Shown here one piece after another: positions 1-8,003 of a stretch of 64,000 bases of DNA. The stretch covers positions 62,001 through 126,000 of the forward strand of contig NZ_JAMXMV010000009.1 in the NCBI RefSeq assembly GCF_024055715.1. The letters run 5' to 3'. Numbering within the stretch: position 1 is the first letter of the stretch; every line of letters begins with the position of its first letter. The position numbers and the translations under genes are program-made. Below the pieces are notes generated by a model. It had not been told where the DNA came from. It saw only the letters and a program-made list of their open reading frames with translations, and did no database searches. The stretch is from Actinoallomurus soli (lineage in GTDB: Bacteria; Actinomycetota; Actinomycetes; Streptosporangiales; Streptosporangiaceae).

Positions 1-2
1 CC

Positions 3-521
3 ATGGCGGCCGGGGAGTACGTCTCCATGTCCAGCCAGCGGGAGATGTTCGAGCGGGAGCTCGCGCTGGAGGCGCAGGAGCTGGAGGAGACGCCGGAGGA
101 GGAGCACGCGGAGCTGGTGCTGCTCTACCGCGCCAAGGGCCTGGACCGCGCCGACGCCGAGCGTCTCGCCGAACGGATCATGAGCGACAGGAAGGTCGCG
201 CTCGACACGCTCGCGCGGGAGGAGCTCGGCCTGGACCCGGACGAGCTGGGCTCCCCGTGGAGCGCGGCGGGCTCCAGCCTGTTCGCGTTCGCGCTGGGCG
301 CGTTCGTCGTTGTCCTGCCCTACCTGATCACGGGGGGTGCCGCCGCGCTGCTGACCGCGATCGGCCTCGCGGTCCTCGCGCTCTTCGGGGTCGGCGCGGG
401 CATCGGCGTCCTCAACGGTCGGCCGGCCGTACGCTCGGGCCTGCGCCAGGTCGTCGTCGGCGGTCTCGCCGCCGGGGTGACGTTCCTGGTGGGCCACCTG
501 ATCGGCACGTCCGTGTCCTGA
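3..521 (+). CDS. VIT1/CCC1-family iron/manganese transporter, C-terminal part (5' partial)
   Basis: Only the C-terminal part is in the window. The reading frame is open to the left edge, and the first residues (MAAGEYVSMSSQ) match the conserved motif found inside VIT1/CCC1 proteins, so the first Met here is internal. A charged helical stretch follows (about residues 15-85, rich in E/R; the family's cytoplasmic metal-binding domain). Two to three hydrophobic segments (about 92-112, 115-135, 148-168) end the protein. Family members move Fe2+ or Mn2+ across membranes; the bacterial substrate is inferred. Stop is TGA. The next gene is 44 bases downstream on the same strand. Confidence 0.85.
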   Translation: MAAGEYVSMSSQREMFERELALEAQELEETPEEEHAELVLLYRAKGLDRADAERLAERIMSDRKVALDTLAREELGLDPDELGSPWSAAGSSLFAFALGAFVVVLPYLITGGAAALLTAIGLAVLALFGVGAGIGVLNGRPAVRSGLRQVVVGGLAAGVTFLVGHLIGTSVS

Positions 522-565
522 CCCCCGCCGCGCGTGGCGTCGCGTCGCTCGGAAAGAATCGGATC

Positions 566-994
566 ATGGCCGAGACCATGAGCGACGAAGAGTGGCGCGA
601 CTTCCTGCTGACCGGCACTCGCACCGGCAAGGCGGCCGTGACCAGGACCGACGGCACACCGCACGTCACGCCGATCTGGTTCCTCCTCGACGGGGACGAT
701 CTGGTGTTCACGACGGCGGCCTCGGGGACCAAGGGCAAGGCCCTGCGCCGGGATCCCCGCATCTCACTGTGCGTGGACGACGAGATCCCGCCGTACTCCT
801 TCGTCTCCCTGTGGGGCGAGGCGTCCCTGTCCGACGATCTGGACGAGCTGCGCCGGTGGGCGACCGCGCTCGGCGGGCGCTACATGGGACCGGACCGCGC
901 CGAGGAGTACGGCGCCCGCAACGCGGTGCCCGGCGAGCTCCTCGTCCGCGTGCGGATCACCAAGGTCGTCGCCCAGCGCGACATCGCCGACTGA
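566..994 (+). CDS. PNPOx-like (PPOX class) flavin/F420-binding protein
   Basis: A 142-residue split-barrel protein. The middle segment (DGTPHVTPIWFLLDGDDLVF, then TTAASGTKGKALRRDPR and ISLCVDDE) is the usual signature of TIGR03618-type F420- or FMN-binding oxidoreductases common in actinomycetes. Cofactor and substrate cannot be told from sequence. ATG at 566 gives MAETMSDEEW; ATG at 578 is an alternative. No strong Shine-Dalgarno sequence is visible for either. Imperfect direct repeats follow the stop codon (1006-1072). Confidence 0.8.
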   Translation: MAETMSDEEWRDFLLTGTRTGKAAVTRTDGTPHVTPIWFLLDGDDLVFTTAASGTKGKALRRDPRISLCVDDEIPPYSFVSLWGEASLSDDLDELRRWATALGGRYMGPDRAEEYGARNAVPGELLVRVRITKVVAQRDIAD

Positions 995-1005
995 CCGCCG
1001 GCGTC

Positions 1006-1072
1006 CGGGGCGGATAGCGGGCCGCCGGTGGGCGACCGACACGGGGCGGATCGAGCGGGCCGCCGGTGGCGG
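1006..1072. repeat. Imperfect direct repeat, two copies, 3' of the PNPOx-like gene
   Basis: Copies at 1006-1034 and 1042-1072 share CGGGGCGGAT followed by GCGGGCCGCCGGTGG and are offset by about 36 bases. They start 12 bases after the stop codon and lie between convergent genes. Similar repeats occur at the 3' ends of several other genes in this window. Confidence 0.6.
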
Positions 1073-1134
1073 CCGGCGCGATCCGGATCCCGTTCGGCGG
1101 GCGGCGGGTTCGCCGAGGCCGCGCCCGCTCCCGG

Positions 1135-2262
1135 TCAACCGGCGTCGGGCCAGTTCGGGGGCAGGACGGGGACGTCGGAGCCCATGGCCTGGCGCAGTCG
1201 CTCGGCGAAGCTGTCCCGCAGCGCACGGCCCCACGGATAGTCCGCCGGGACCTGAACGGCCTCCCCGAGCACGTCGTAGGCCTCGGCGGGCAGGCCGTCC
1301 GGGCCCTTGGCGTACCTGGCGGCGATCACGGCGTGCATGTGGTCGAGCGCCCCGAACACCTCGCCGGTGAGGAGGGGCAGCGAGCCGGCGCGCACGGCGG
1401 CCTCCACCTCGTCCTCCCACCAGGCGTCCTCCCCGTCGACGGCGAAGGTACGGCGCAGCCGGGCCCGTACGTGCTCGCCGAGCGCCGGGTCGTCGAGGCC
1501 GCGCCGCCAGATCTCCTGGGCGGCGTCGTCCCGGCCGCGCAGGGGAAGCGTTCGGGCGAGCAGCTCGATGGCGAGGGGGACGACCTCCGGGTCGGCGTCC
1601 TCGCCCGGCGTCACGCTGCCGAACGCGTGGATCGCCTGCTCCAGGTGCGCGATGCCGAGGCTGACCGCGAGCCGGGCGTGCGCCTGCGGGTCGCGGCCCC
1701 GGTCGACGAGGTCCAGCGCGCCGGCGAGGACGCGCTGGGCGCGGGCGGGCTCGCCCCAGTCGATCAGGCGCAGCGCCAGGTCGTGCGCGGCGACCGGGGC
1801 GTACTCATCGTCGCCGGTCGCGATCACCTGCTCCCACCACTCGCACGCCTGCCGGGCGTCGCCGTCCTCGTCGGCGAGCTGGGCGAGCGCGAGGTACGCG
1901 GGCGGCAGGTAGGCGCGGTTGCCGAAGTCGACGAGGGCGCGCCAGGCGTCACGGGCATGGTCGCGCTCGCCGGCCCGCTGCCAGGACAGCGCGAGGTGGT
2001 ACGCGGCGCGCGCGCCGTACTCCGGGTCCCTGGTGGCGATCGCGAGCCGGTCGGCCTCCCGGGCGCCCTCGTCGTCGCCGCGTCCCTCCAGCACCACCGC
2101 CAGGCCCAGCGCCGCCTGCGCCCGCGAGGCCGTGTCACCGGTCTCCAGTACCTGGCGGAACAGCTCCGCGGCGCGGTCCAGGTCACCGCTCTCGGCGTGG
2201 TTGCGGGCCTCCTCGAGAGAGGTCGACGGGTCGGCCGTCGCCTCGTCGGGGGTCGCGCTCAT
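1135..2262 (-). CDS. Tetratricopeptide repeat protein
   Basis: A 375-residue soluble helical protein. At least four TPR-like units are visible (AESGDLDRAAELFRQVLE, GLAVVLEGRGDDEGAREADR, LALSWQRAGERDHARDAWRAL, LALAQLADEDGDARQACEWW), all in the first 170 residues. The C-terminal half is less repetitive and acidic. No signal peptide or membrane segment. ATG at 2262 is preceded by GGAGG at good spacing; the frame is open further upstream but without a better site. TPR proteins act as scaffolds; no partner can be named from context. Confidence 0.75.
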   Translation of the reverse strand: MSATPDEATADPSTSLEEARNHAESGDLDRAAELFRQVLETGDTASRAQAALGLAVVLEGRGDDEGAREADRLAIATRDPEYGARAAYHLALSWQRAGERDHARDAWRALVDFGNRAYLPPAYLALAQLADEDGDARQACEWWEQVIATGDDEYAPVAAHDLALRLIDWGEPARAQRVLAGALDLVDRGRDPQAHARLAVSLGIAHLEQAIHAFGSVTPGEDADPEVVPLAIELLARTLPLRGRDDAAQEIWRRGLDDPALGEHVRARLRRTFAVDGEDAWWEDEVEAAVRAGSLPLLTGEVFGALDHMHAVIAARYAKGPDGLPAEAYDVLGEAVQVPADYPWGRALRDSFAERLRQAMGSDVPVLPPNWPDAG

Positions 2263-2522
2263 CGGGCCCTCCGATCGCACGACGGCCCGTCGGCCGGGAT
2301 CCGGGGTGATGCCTGGTCGCTCGCACTCATTCTCCGTGCCCTTGGGGGTAGGCGCTGGCCGTGTGGGGACGAGCCTAACCGGGCGGGGGCCGCTCCGTCC
2401 CGTCTCGCCGCCGGTGTCGGCCACTCGGGCGGCGGAAGGCGAGAAGGTGAACGGAACGCTCGGCGATCATGAGCACAATCGGGACGAATCGCCCATCCAC
2501 CTGGGCGCGACCCGATCCCACG

Positions 2523-3980
2523 TCAGCTTTCCCTCGTCACGTCCAGCGTCTGGATCCTGGGCGGGTCCTGCGGGTTCAGCCGGATCTCGCAGCGCAGCAC
2601 GCCGCGCGCGCCCCGGACGTCCCAGATGACGTGGGCCGGCGAGTCCGACCGGACGATCTCCTTCGGCTCGGCCGGGTCGAGCAGCGGCCCCACCTCGCCG
2701 ACCAGGCTCTCGATCCGTGCCCTGCGACGGCCCAGGTCGAGGTCCAGGTCGACGTTGCCGGCGAACCAGGCGGCGGCCGCGTCGGGATCCCACCCCCGCA
2801 GGAGCCCCTCGACGGCGGCCCGCGCCTCGGCCGTCTCCGGCCACAGGGCCACGGGCTCCTGCGGGTCGGCCAGGTCCGCGAGGACGGCGCGCAGCGCGGC
2901 CGCCGCCGGTACACGGCCCGTGGAGTACCTGGCGTTCGTCAGCACGACGACGCCCAGGCCCGTACGCAGGTGCCAGCGCATGTGCGATCCGAATCCCGGA
3001 TATCCGCCGCTGTGCGCGACGACCGTTCCCCAGACCGGGTCCTGCTGGATCATCAGGCCGTAGCCGTAGCCCACGGTGACGGGCATCGATCCGTCGCCCG
3101 GCCGCCCCGCCGGCCGGGGCGGCGACACAGCCCGGTGCACCTGCTGCATGTCGCGGCGCGAGGCCCGGCGCAGGGGCCCGTCATCCGCGCCGTCACGCGC
3201 CGGGAAGGCGTCGGCGAGCCAGCGCATCCACCGGGCGAGGTCCTCGACCGTACTGAACAGCCCGCCGATCGCGGAGAAGACCCCGGGATCGGAGAACGCC
3301 TCCGGGTGCCAGCGCCCGTCGAGCCGGGAATGCCCCGTCGCGACGCCGCTCGGCGCGGCGACCGAGGTGTCGAAGCCGGTCGCCGTCAGGCCGAGCGGGC
3401 GGAGCAGGCGCCGCTCCACGAACTCGTGGTACGGCGTGCCGGAGGCGGCCTCGATCACGCGGCCGAGGACGGCGTATCCGAGGTTGGAGTACTCGAAGCC
3501 GGTGCCCGGGACGCTCACGAAGCGGACACCGCCGGTCAGCAGGCGCCCGAACTCCTCCCGGCTCATCGACTCCTGACGGTCGGCCCACGGGTCGTCGGTG
3601 GGCAGGCCGCCTGCCATGGACAGCAGCATCCCCACGGTCACCTGCGGGGAGTCGGTCGTCGGCGGCCGTACCGCGCCGAACTCCGGAACGTACCTGCCGA
3701 CCGGGTCGTCGAGGCGCACCGCTCCCTCCGCGGCCAGGGTCATGATCGAGGCGGCCGTGAAGCTCTTGGTCATCGACGCGATGCGGAAGGCCGTCGCCGC
3801 GTCCGGGCGGTCACCGTCCAGCCGCGCGACGCCGTGACCGGCCGCATGGACGAGGCCTCCGCGGTCGACGATCCCGTACGCGAGCCCCGGCACGTCGCCG
3901 TCATCCACCAGCGCGCGGAACAGCGAGTCGACCTCCTCGACCGCTCCGCCGCCCGACGTCCGATGCTCCGCCGTCGTCAT
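2523..3980 (-). CDS. Serine beta-lactamase-family hydrolase (class C / esterase-like)
   Basis: A 485-residue protein of the penicillin-binding protein/beta-lactamase fold. Visible motifs: SMTK (S-x-x-K, nucleophile) in FRIASMTKSF, the Y-S-N triad in FEYSNLGYAVLG, and H-S-G in VVAHSGGYPGFG. About 130 residues after the catalytic domain (from roughly residue 355) resemble the accessory domain often found in actinobacterial members. No signal peptide, so cytoplasmic esterase or D-aminopeptidase activity is more likely than antibiotic hydrolysis; that is inference. ATG at 3980 has GGGAG upstream. Confidence 0.85.
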   Translation of the reverse strand: MTTAEHRTSGGGAVEEVDSLFRALVDDGDVPGLAYGIVDRGGLVHAAGHGVARLDGDRPDAATAFRIASMTKSFTAASIMTLAAEGAVRLDDPVGRYVPEFGAVRPPTTDSPQVTVGMLLSMAGGLPTDDPWADRQESMSREEFGRLLTGGVRFVSVPGTGFEYSNLGYAVLGRVIEAASGTPYHEFVERRLLRPLGLTATGFDTSVAAPSGVATGHSRLDGRWHPEAFSDPGVFSAIGGLFSTVEDLARWMRWLADAFPARDGADDGPLRRASRRDMQQVHRAVSPPRPAGRPGDGSMPVTVGYGYGLMIQQDPVWGTVVAHSGGYPGFGSHMRWHLRTGLGVVVLTNARYSTGRVPAAAALRAVLADLADPQEPVALWPETAEARAAVEGLLRGWDPDAAAAWFAGNVDLDLDLGRRRARIESLVGEVGPLLDPAEPKEIVRSDSPAHVIWDVRGARGVLRCEIRLNPQDPPRIQTLDVTRES

Positions 3981-4331
3981 CCGCCACTCCCTGCCTCGAT
4001 CGACGTCCAATCGTCGGCAAGGACATCTATCACGCGGCGCGTCGCCCGGTTCGCACCGGGCCGTCGCGGCTCGGCGCGGCGCTCGACCTGCTCGGGCGGG
4101 CTCCGGAGGGCACTCCGCGCTCGCGTGGCCTGGTGTGGCCAGGGCGCTCGGCGGGCGGCATACCGGACGGTTCGCGCGACTAGGGCAGGAGCGTGGTTCT
4201 GCCAATCACGCGGACGGCCGGTTGTAGAAAGTTTCCTTTTACTTCGCTGTTGACGACGTAAGTTTCCTTCTTCACGATCGGGGACACCCGGGCAGGCCTG
4301 TCACGTCGGAACGAACGAACGGAGACAGAAG
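3981..4331. other. Intergenic region between divergent genes, 351 bases
   Basis: Separates the leftward serine hydrolase from the rightward cysteine-rich gene. The right half is unusually AT-rich for this genome (about 4225-4275) and holds the candidate promoter and the repeated AAGTTTCCTT boxes listed separately. No gene is recognised in it. Confidence 0.6.
4229..4278 (+). promoter_or_regulatory. Candidate promoter with two direct AAGTTTCCTT boxes
   Basis: A -35-like TTGACG at 4250-4255 and a weak -10-like CACGAT at 4273-4278 are separated by 17 bases. AAGTTTCCTT occurs twice, at 4229-4238 and 4260-4269, exactly 31 bases apart (about three helical turns) and flanking the -35. This looks like a regulator site for the cysteine-rich operon that starts at 4332. 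Confidence 0.4.
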
Positions 4332-4757
4332 ATGGGGTGTTCCAACAGCAGCTCTCCCGCCTACGGGGAGATGTCGTGGTTCTGCTGCGGCAGCTCCTGG
4401 GGACCCTGCGGGAGCGCGGGCGGTGGGGCCTGCGGCACCTGCAACTCCGGCTCGCACCAGTGCGCGTGGCCGAACACGTCCGACGCCTGCTTCAACATCA
4501 CCCGGCCCGACCAGTGCGGTGAGGGCCTGGCCCGTCGCACCTGCGGCCACGTGTTCTACGTGACCAGCGTCTGCAGCGGCAAGTGCGTGAGCGTGTCGAT
4601 CGCCGACTGCGGACCGGACACGAACTCCTTCTGCGGCGAACGGTCCTGCTGCGGGTCGACCTGCTACACCAACCGGATCATCGACCTGACGCCCTCGGCC
4701 TACAGCGCCATCGCCGACCTCTCGACCGGGCTGTCCCCCGCCCGTATCGACAGCTGA
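4332..4757 (+). CDS. Cysteine-rich double-psi beta-barrel (RlpA/expansin/barwin-like) protein without signal peptide
   Basis: A 141-residue protein with 17 cysteines, all in the first ~112 residues, in patterns such as FCC, CGTC and SCC. The C-terminal part (VSVSIADCGP ... RIIDLTPSAYSAIADLS ... ARID) matches the double-psi beta-barrel core of RlpA, barwin and expansin proteins, including the conserved Asp of DCGP and of IIDL. The cysteine density implies an oxidised extracytoplasmic protein, yet there is no signal peptide: the start is MGCSNSSSPAYG, with GGAGAC nearby as ribosome site. It is followed 15 bases later by a Tat-signal gene and then by a MauE-like membrane redox gene. Function unknown; cell-wall binding is inferred from the fold. 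Confidence 0.7.
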   Translation: MGCSNSSSPAYGEMSWFCCGSSWGPCGSAGGGACGTCNSGSHQCAWPNTSDACFNITRPDQCGEGLARRTCGHVFYVTSVCSGKCVSVSIADCGPDTNSFCGERSCCGSTCYTNRIIDLTPSAYSAIADLSTGLSPARIDS

Positions 4758-4772
4758 CCGGAGGCCCCCGCC

Positions 4773-5375
4773 ATGCCCCAGCCAGATCGCCGTCGTTTCC
4801 TCACCTCCGCCGTGCTCGGCGGTTCCGCCGTCGCCGGGGCCACCGCCCTCGGCTCGCTGGCCCCCGAGGCCGCCTTCGCCGCCGCGCCCAAGATCAAGCT
4901 CGACCCGGGCGCCCTCGACCCGAACTTCGCCGAAGGCCGGATCACCGGCATCAGCGGCTCCCTGCTCAAGGCCTCCGGATCCGACCGGACCCTGCACCGC
5001 ATCCACATCACCGACGGCACCAGCATCTGGAAGCTGCACCCGACGACCTTCGACCAGATCAAGGTGGGTGACGGGTTCTACGCCCGCGGCGTCCGCCTGC
5101 CGGACGGCTCGCTGGCCGCAGACGCGATCTGGGTGAACATCGTCAACCTGGACGCGTCGATCGCCGCGATCGAGACCGCGCGCCTCCACCTCGACCACAA
5201 CGGCAAGCGAGTGATCGGTCACGTGGTCGGCGGCAGGACCGCCGCGGTGTACGGCTCCGCGCCGGCCGTGGCCGACCTGACCCGGCTGCAGGTCGGCAGG
5301 CATGTGAAGGTGATCGGCGCCTGGCGGCCCGACACCAACGAGGTGGACATCGCGACCGTCTACTCGGGCGCGTAG
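4773..5375 (+). CDS. Tat-exported protein with two OB-like (DUF5666-type) segments
   Basis: A 200-residue protein with a clear twin-arginine signal (DRRRFLTSAVLGG at 5-17, hydrophobic to about 30, likely cleavage near AFA at 34-36). The mature part holds two similar beta-rich segments, one with GRITGISGSLLKA ... IKVGDGFYARGVRLPDGSLAADAIWV and a second with KRVIGHVVGG ... LQVGRHVKVIGAWRPDTNEVDIATV, like DUF5666 OB-type units. There are no cysteines in the mature part. The gene sits between the signal-less cysteine-rich gene and the MauE-like gene (20-base gap), so a shared role is likely. A carrier role in Tat export of the neighbour is a hypothesis. Confidence 0.65.
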   Translation: MPQPDRRRFLTSAVLGGSAVAGATALGSLAPEAAFAAAPKIKLDPGALDPNFAEGRITGISGSLLKASGSDRTLHRIHITDGTSIWKLHPTTFDQIKVGDGFYARGVRLPDGSLAADAIWVNIVNLDASIAAIETARLHLDHNGKRVIGHVVGGRTAAVYGSAPAVADLTRLQVGRHVKVIGAWRPDTNEVDIATVYSGA

Positions 5376-5395
5376 CCGGAAGGAGGCGATCTTCC

Positions 5396-6223
5396 ATGGT
5401 CGAGTGGCCGGCGTCGGTCCAGCCGTTGTTCGTCGGCGCGACCCTGCTGTGGTCGGGCGGGGTCAAGTGTGCCGGCGCGTCCGCCCGCCGCGCCGCCCAG
5501 AGGTCCGCGTTGCGGTCGCTGGTCGGCGAGGCACGGGCGCCGATCGCCCACCGGCTGGTCGGCGCGGCGGAACTGGCGCTGGCCGCCGCTCTGCTGCTGC
5601 CTCCGGTCTACGCGGGTGAGGCCGTGGCCGCCGCCGTGCTCGCCACCGGGTTCCTCGCGTACCTCGCGTACGCCCGCGTCGTCGCGCCGGACTCCTCCTG
5701 CGGCTGCATGAGCGCGCGCCCCATGCCGGTGACGTGGCGCGGCTTCGCCCGCGCCGCGCTCATCCTGGCGGCGGCGCTGCTCGGCACCCGGGCGGGCCCG
5801 TGGTGGGACGCGGCGACCGGTCACCCGTGGGCCGCCGGAACGACACTCCTCGGCGAGGCCGCGGCGCTGGTCGCGCTGTCACCGGAGGCGGACCGGCGGT
5901 GGCTGTACCCGCTGCGGCGGCTGCGGGTACGCCTGCGGCACCCGCTCGCCGACCGGTCGTTCGACATGCCCCTGGAGTCCAGTCTCCAGCAGCTCCTGGG
6001 CAGCACGGCGTACCGGCAGGTCAGCGGACTGCTGCGATCCGGGCTACGGGAGACCTGGGACGAGGAGGACGTCCGGGTGCTCTGCTACACCGCCGAGTAC
6101 GAGGGACGGCTCGCCACGGCCGTCTTCGCGGTGCCGCTGCGGCACTACCGGCCCGAGGAGATCCGCGTCGCCCTCGTCGACGAGTCGGCCGAGTCGACGC
6201 TGCTGGTCCTCGACGGCGCCTGA
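5396..6223 (+). CDS. MauE/DoxX-like redox-associated membrane protein with C-terminal extension
   Basis: A 275-residue protein. The first ~165 residues form a helical membrane bundle (segments near 9-25, 55-70, 76-96, 117-131, 147-161) typical of MauE/DoxX proteins, with a Cys-Gly-Cys pair (C102, C104) in SSCGCMSARP and another Cys at 25. MauE is needed for disulphide formation and maturation of methylamine dehydrogenase small subunit; no mau genes are here. A soluble tail of about 110 residues (LYPLRRLRVRLRH ... EDVRVLCYTAEYEGR) is unusual for the family. AAGGAGG precedes the ATG. The likely client is the 17-Cys protein two genes upstream. Confidence 0.65.
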   Translation: MVEWPASVQPLFVGATLLWSGGVKCAGASARRAAQRSALRSLVGEARAPIAHRLVGAAELALAAALLLPPVYAGEAVAAAVLATGFLAYLAYARVVAPDSSCGCMSARPMPVTWRGFARAALILAAALLGTRAGPWWDAATGHPWAAGTTLLGEAAALVALSPEADRRWLYPLRRLRVRLRHPLADRSFDMPLESSLQQLLGSTAYRQVSGLLRSGLRETWDEEDVRVLCYTAEYEGRLATAVFAVPLRHYRPEEIRVALVDESAESTLLVLDGA

Positions 6224-6283
6224 TCCGCGGCCCGTCCGAGGGCGGGCGCCCTCCGCCCTGCCGGTGAGCGTCACCCGCCCCAT

Positions 6284-6319
6284 GGTGAGCGCCCGCCGCC
6301 CCCGCGGGGGGCGCTCACC
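6284..6319. terminator. Bidirectional hairpin terminator candidate
   Basis: GGTGAGCGCCC at 6284-6294 pairs perfectly with GGGCGCTCACC at 6309-6319, and the loop can pair further (CCCGCGGG). It lies between the convergent ends of the MauE-like gene and the small MoaD-like gene. There is no U-tract, as is common in high-GC actinomycetes. Confidence 0.6.
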
Positions 6320-6341
6320 GGTCCCGGAGCGGGATCGCGGG

Positions 6342-6638
6342 TCAGCCGCCCGCCATCGCGCCGACGATCAGGAAGGGCTCGGCGCCCTTCGCGACCGGCT
6401 CGGGCAGCGGGGTGTCCGGCGGGTCGTGGGAGAGGTCCCGCTCGCACGCGTAATAGCGGACGAACGCCCGGCGCCGGAGGGTGCCGTGGTCGCGGATGGT
6501 GCCGCGCAGCACCGGATACCGGTCCTCCAGGGCGTCGAGGACGGAGCCGGGCGTCACCGGCCCGGCGACGTCGAGCCGGACCTCGCCGTCGATCCTGGCG
6601 AGGACCTTCAGGTGCGCGGGCAGGACGACACGGATCAC
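6342..6638 (-). CDS. MoaD/ThiS-type ubiquitin-like small protein ending in Gly-Gly
   Basis: A 98-residue beta-grasp protein: [20 protein letters not shown] start, [19 protein letters not shown] middle and a C-terminal AMAGG. The terminal di-glycine is the functional hallmark of sulphur-carrier and ubiquitin-like modifiers that are adenylated by an E1-like enzyme. The GTG start overlaps the stop of the upstream BNR-repeat gene (GTGA), so the two are translationally coupled. No moaE, thiG or cysM-like partner is nearby, which argues against a plain molybdopterin or thiamine role. Confidence 0.75.
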   Translation of the reverse strand: MIRVVLPAHLKVLARIDGEVRLDVAGPVTPGSVLDALEDRYPVLRGTIRDHGTLRRRAFVRYYACERDLSHDPPDTPLPEPVAKGAEPFLIVGAMAGG

Positions 6639-7750
6639 GGCAGCGTCTGGACTTCGACGGACAGGACGGCCGGGAGGTCCCGGGCGATCGGCGCCCAGGA
6701 GTCCCCGGCGTCGGCCGAGGCGTAGACCTGACCACCGGTGGTGCCGAAGTAGACGCCGCAGGAGTCGAGTGAATCGACCGCCATCGCGTCGCGGAGCACG
6801 TTGACGTAGCAGTGCTCCTGCGGCAGCCCCTTCGTCAGGGGCTCCCAGTCACCGCCGCCCGTCCGGCTGCGGTAGACGCGCAGCCGTCCGTCCGGCGGGT
6901 AGTGCTCGGAGTCGCTCTTGATCGGCACGACGTAGACGGTGTCCGGCTCGTGGGCGTGCACCGCGATCGGGAAGCCGAAGTCCGACGGCAGGTCGCCGCT
7001 GATCTCGTGCCAGGACTCGCCGGCGTCGTCGGTCCGCATGACGTCCCAGTGCTTCTGCATGTACAGGACCTCCGGGCGCGACGGGTGCAGCGCGAGGCGG
7101 TGGACGCAGTGGCCGACCTCGGCCTGGGGATCCGGGATGCCGTTGCTGACCAGGCCGCGGTTGATCGGCCGCCAGGTGTCGCCGCCGTCGTCGGTGCGGA
7201 ACGCGCCTGCGGCGGAGATCGCCACGTACATCCGGCGCGCGTCGGACGGGTCGAGGATGATCGTGTGCAGGCACATGCCGCCCGCTCCCGGCTGCCACGA
7301 CGAGGCGGAGCCGTGGCGGCGCAGTCCGGGCAGCTCCTCCCAGGTCCCCCCGCCGTCCTCCGACCGGAAGATGGCCGCGTCCTCGGCTCCGGCGTAGACG
7401 GTGTCCGGGTCGGCCGGTGAGGGCTCCAGGTGCCAGACGCGCGCGAACTCCCAGGGATGCGGCGTCCCGTCGTACCACTGGTGGGTGCCGGTGGCGCCGT
7501 CGTACTCGAACCGGTTGCCCACCGGCCGCCAGGTCCGCCCGCCGTCGTCGGACCGCTGGATCAGCTGCCCGAACCACCCGGAGGACTGGGTGGCGTACAG
7601 CCGGGACGGGTCGGCCGGTGAACCCGCCATGTGGTAGATCTCCCAGCCGCCGAAGAAGGGACCGCTGATGTCCCACTCCTCCCGGTGGCCGTCCGAGGTG
7701 AGGACGAACGCGCCCTTGCGCGTCCCGACCAGTACCCGTACTCCGCTCAC
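6635..7750 (-). CDS. BNR/sialidase-like repeat beta-propeller protein
   Basis: A 371-residue protein with repeated Asp-box-like motifs ([66 protein letters not shown]), giving a predicted six- or seven-bladed propeller of the sortilin/photosystem assembly type. No signal peptide is seen, so cytoplasmic location is likely, unlike true sialidases; the sialidase catalytic Arg triad and nucleophile Tyr cannot be identified. GTG start at 7750 is preceded by GGAGGAG. It is coupled by a GTGA overlap to the ubiquitin-like gene. Confidence 0.75.
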   Translation of the reverse strand: MSGVRVLVGTRKGAFVLTSDGHREEWDISGPFFGGWEIYHMAGSPADPSRLYATQSSGWFGQLIQRSDDGGRTWRPVGNRFEYDGATGTHQWYDGTPHPWEFARVWHLEPSPADPDTVYAGAEDAAIFRSEDGGGTWEELPGLRRHGSASSWQPGAGGMCLHTIILDPSDARRMYVAISAAGAFRTDDGGDTWRPINRGLVSNGIPDPQAEVGHCVHRLALHPSRPEVLYMQKHWDVMRTDDAGESWHEISGDLPSDFGFPIAVHAHEPDTVYVVPIKSDSEHYPPDGRLRVYRSRTGGGDWEPLTKGLPQEHCYVNVLRDAMAVDSLDSCGVYFGTTGGQVYASADAGDSWAPIARDLPAVLSVEVQTLP

Positions 7751-7937
7751 GCGCCGCTCCTCCGGTTTTGGGGGCTTATATGCTCGGTGACCTGCGGAAG
7801 TTCAGGTCGCTCACGGTAGACCAGCGGCACGGGGAAAACTCATCGTTCAGATACGTCGGCGCGCCGGAATAAGGGAATCGATGGCGTCCACGGGCTTTTC
7901 GGCTGCCCGGTTCTTCCGTCCCTGGCGGGGTAGAGAC

Positions 7938-7992
7938 GGATTCCCTGCTGCACGAGGATCCCCTGCGGGTACGAGGATTCCCTGCCGAACGA
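7938..7992 (+). repeat. Three tandem 18-19 bp repeats in the leader of the carboxylate-amine ligase
   Basis: Units at 7938-7955, 7956-7974 and 7975-7992 share GGATTCCCTGC (GGATCCCCTGC in the second) and end in ACGA. The last unit runs into the GAGGAGG ribosome site at 7991-7997. A regulatory or RNA role is possible but not shown. Confidence 0.6.
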
Positions 7993-8003
7993 GGAGGCCG
8001 TGG

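Noticed and set aside
4272-5303. A 343-codon leftward frame opposite the Cys-rich and Tat genes
   Set aside because: No motif; the plus-strand genes have a Tat signal, family motifs and ribosome sites.
5396-6223. Part of a methylamine utilisation cluster
   Set aside because: Only a MauE-like protein is present; no mauA, mauB, mauD or related genes are in the window.
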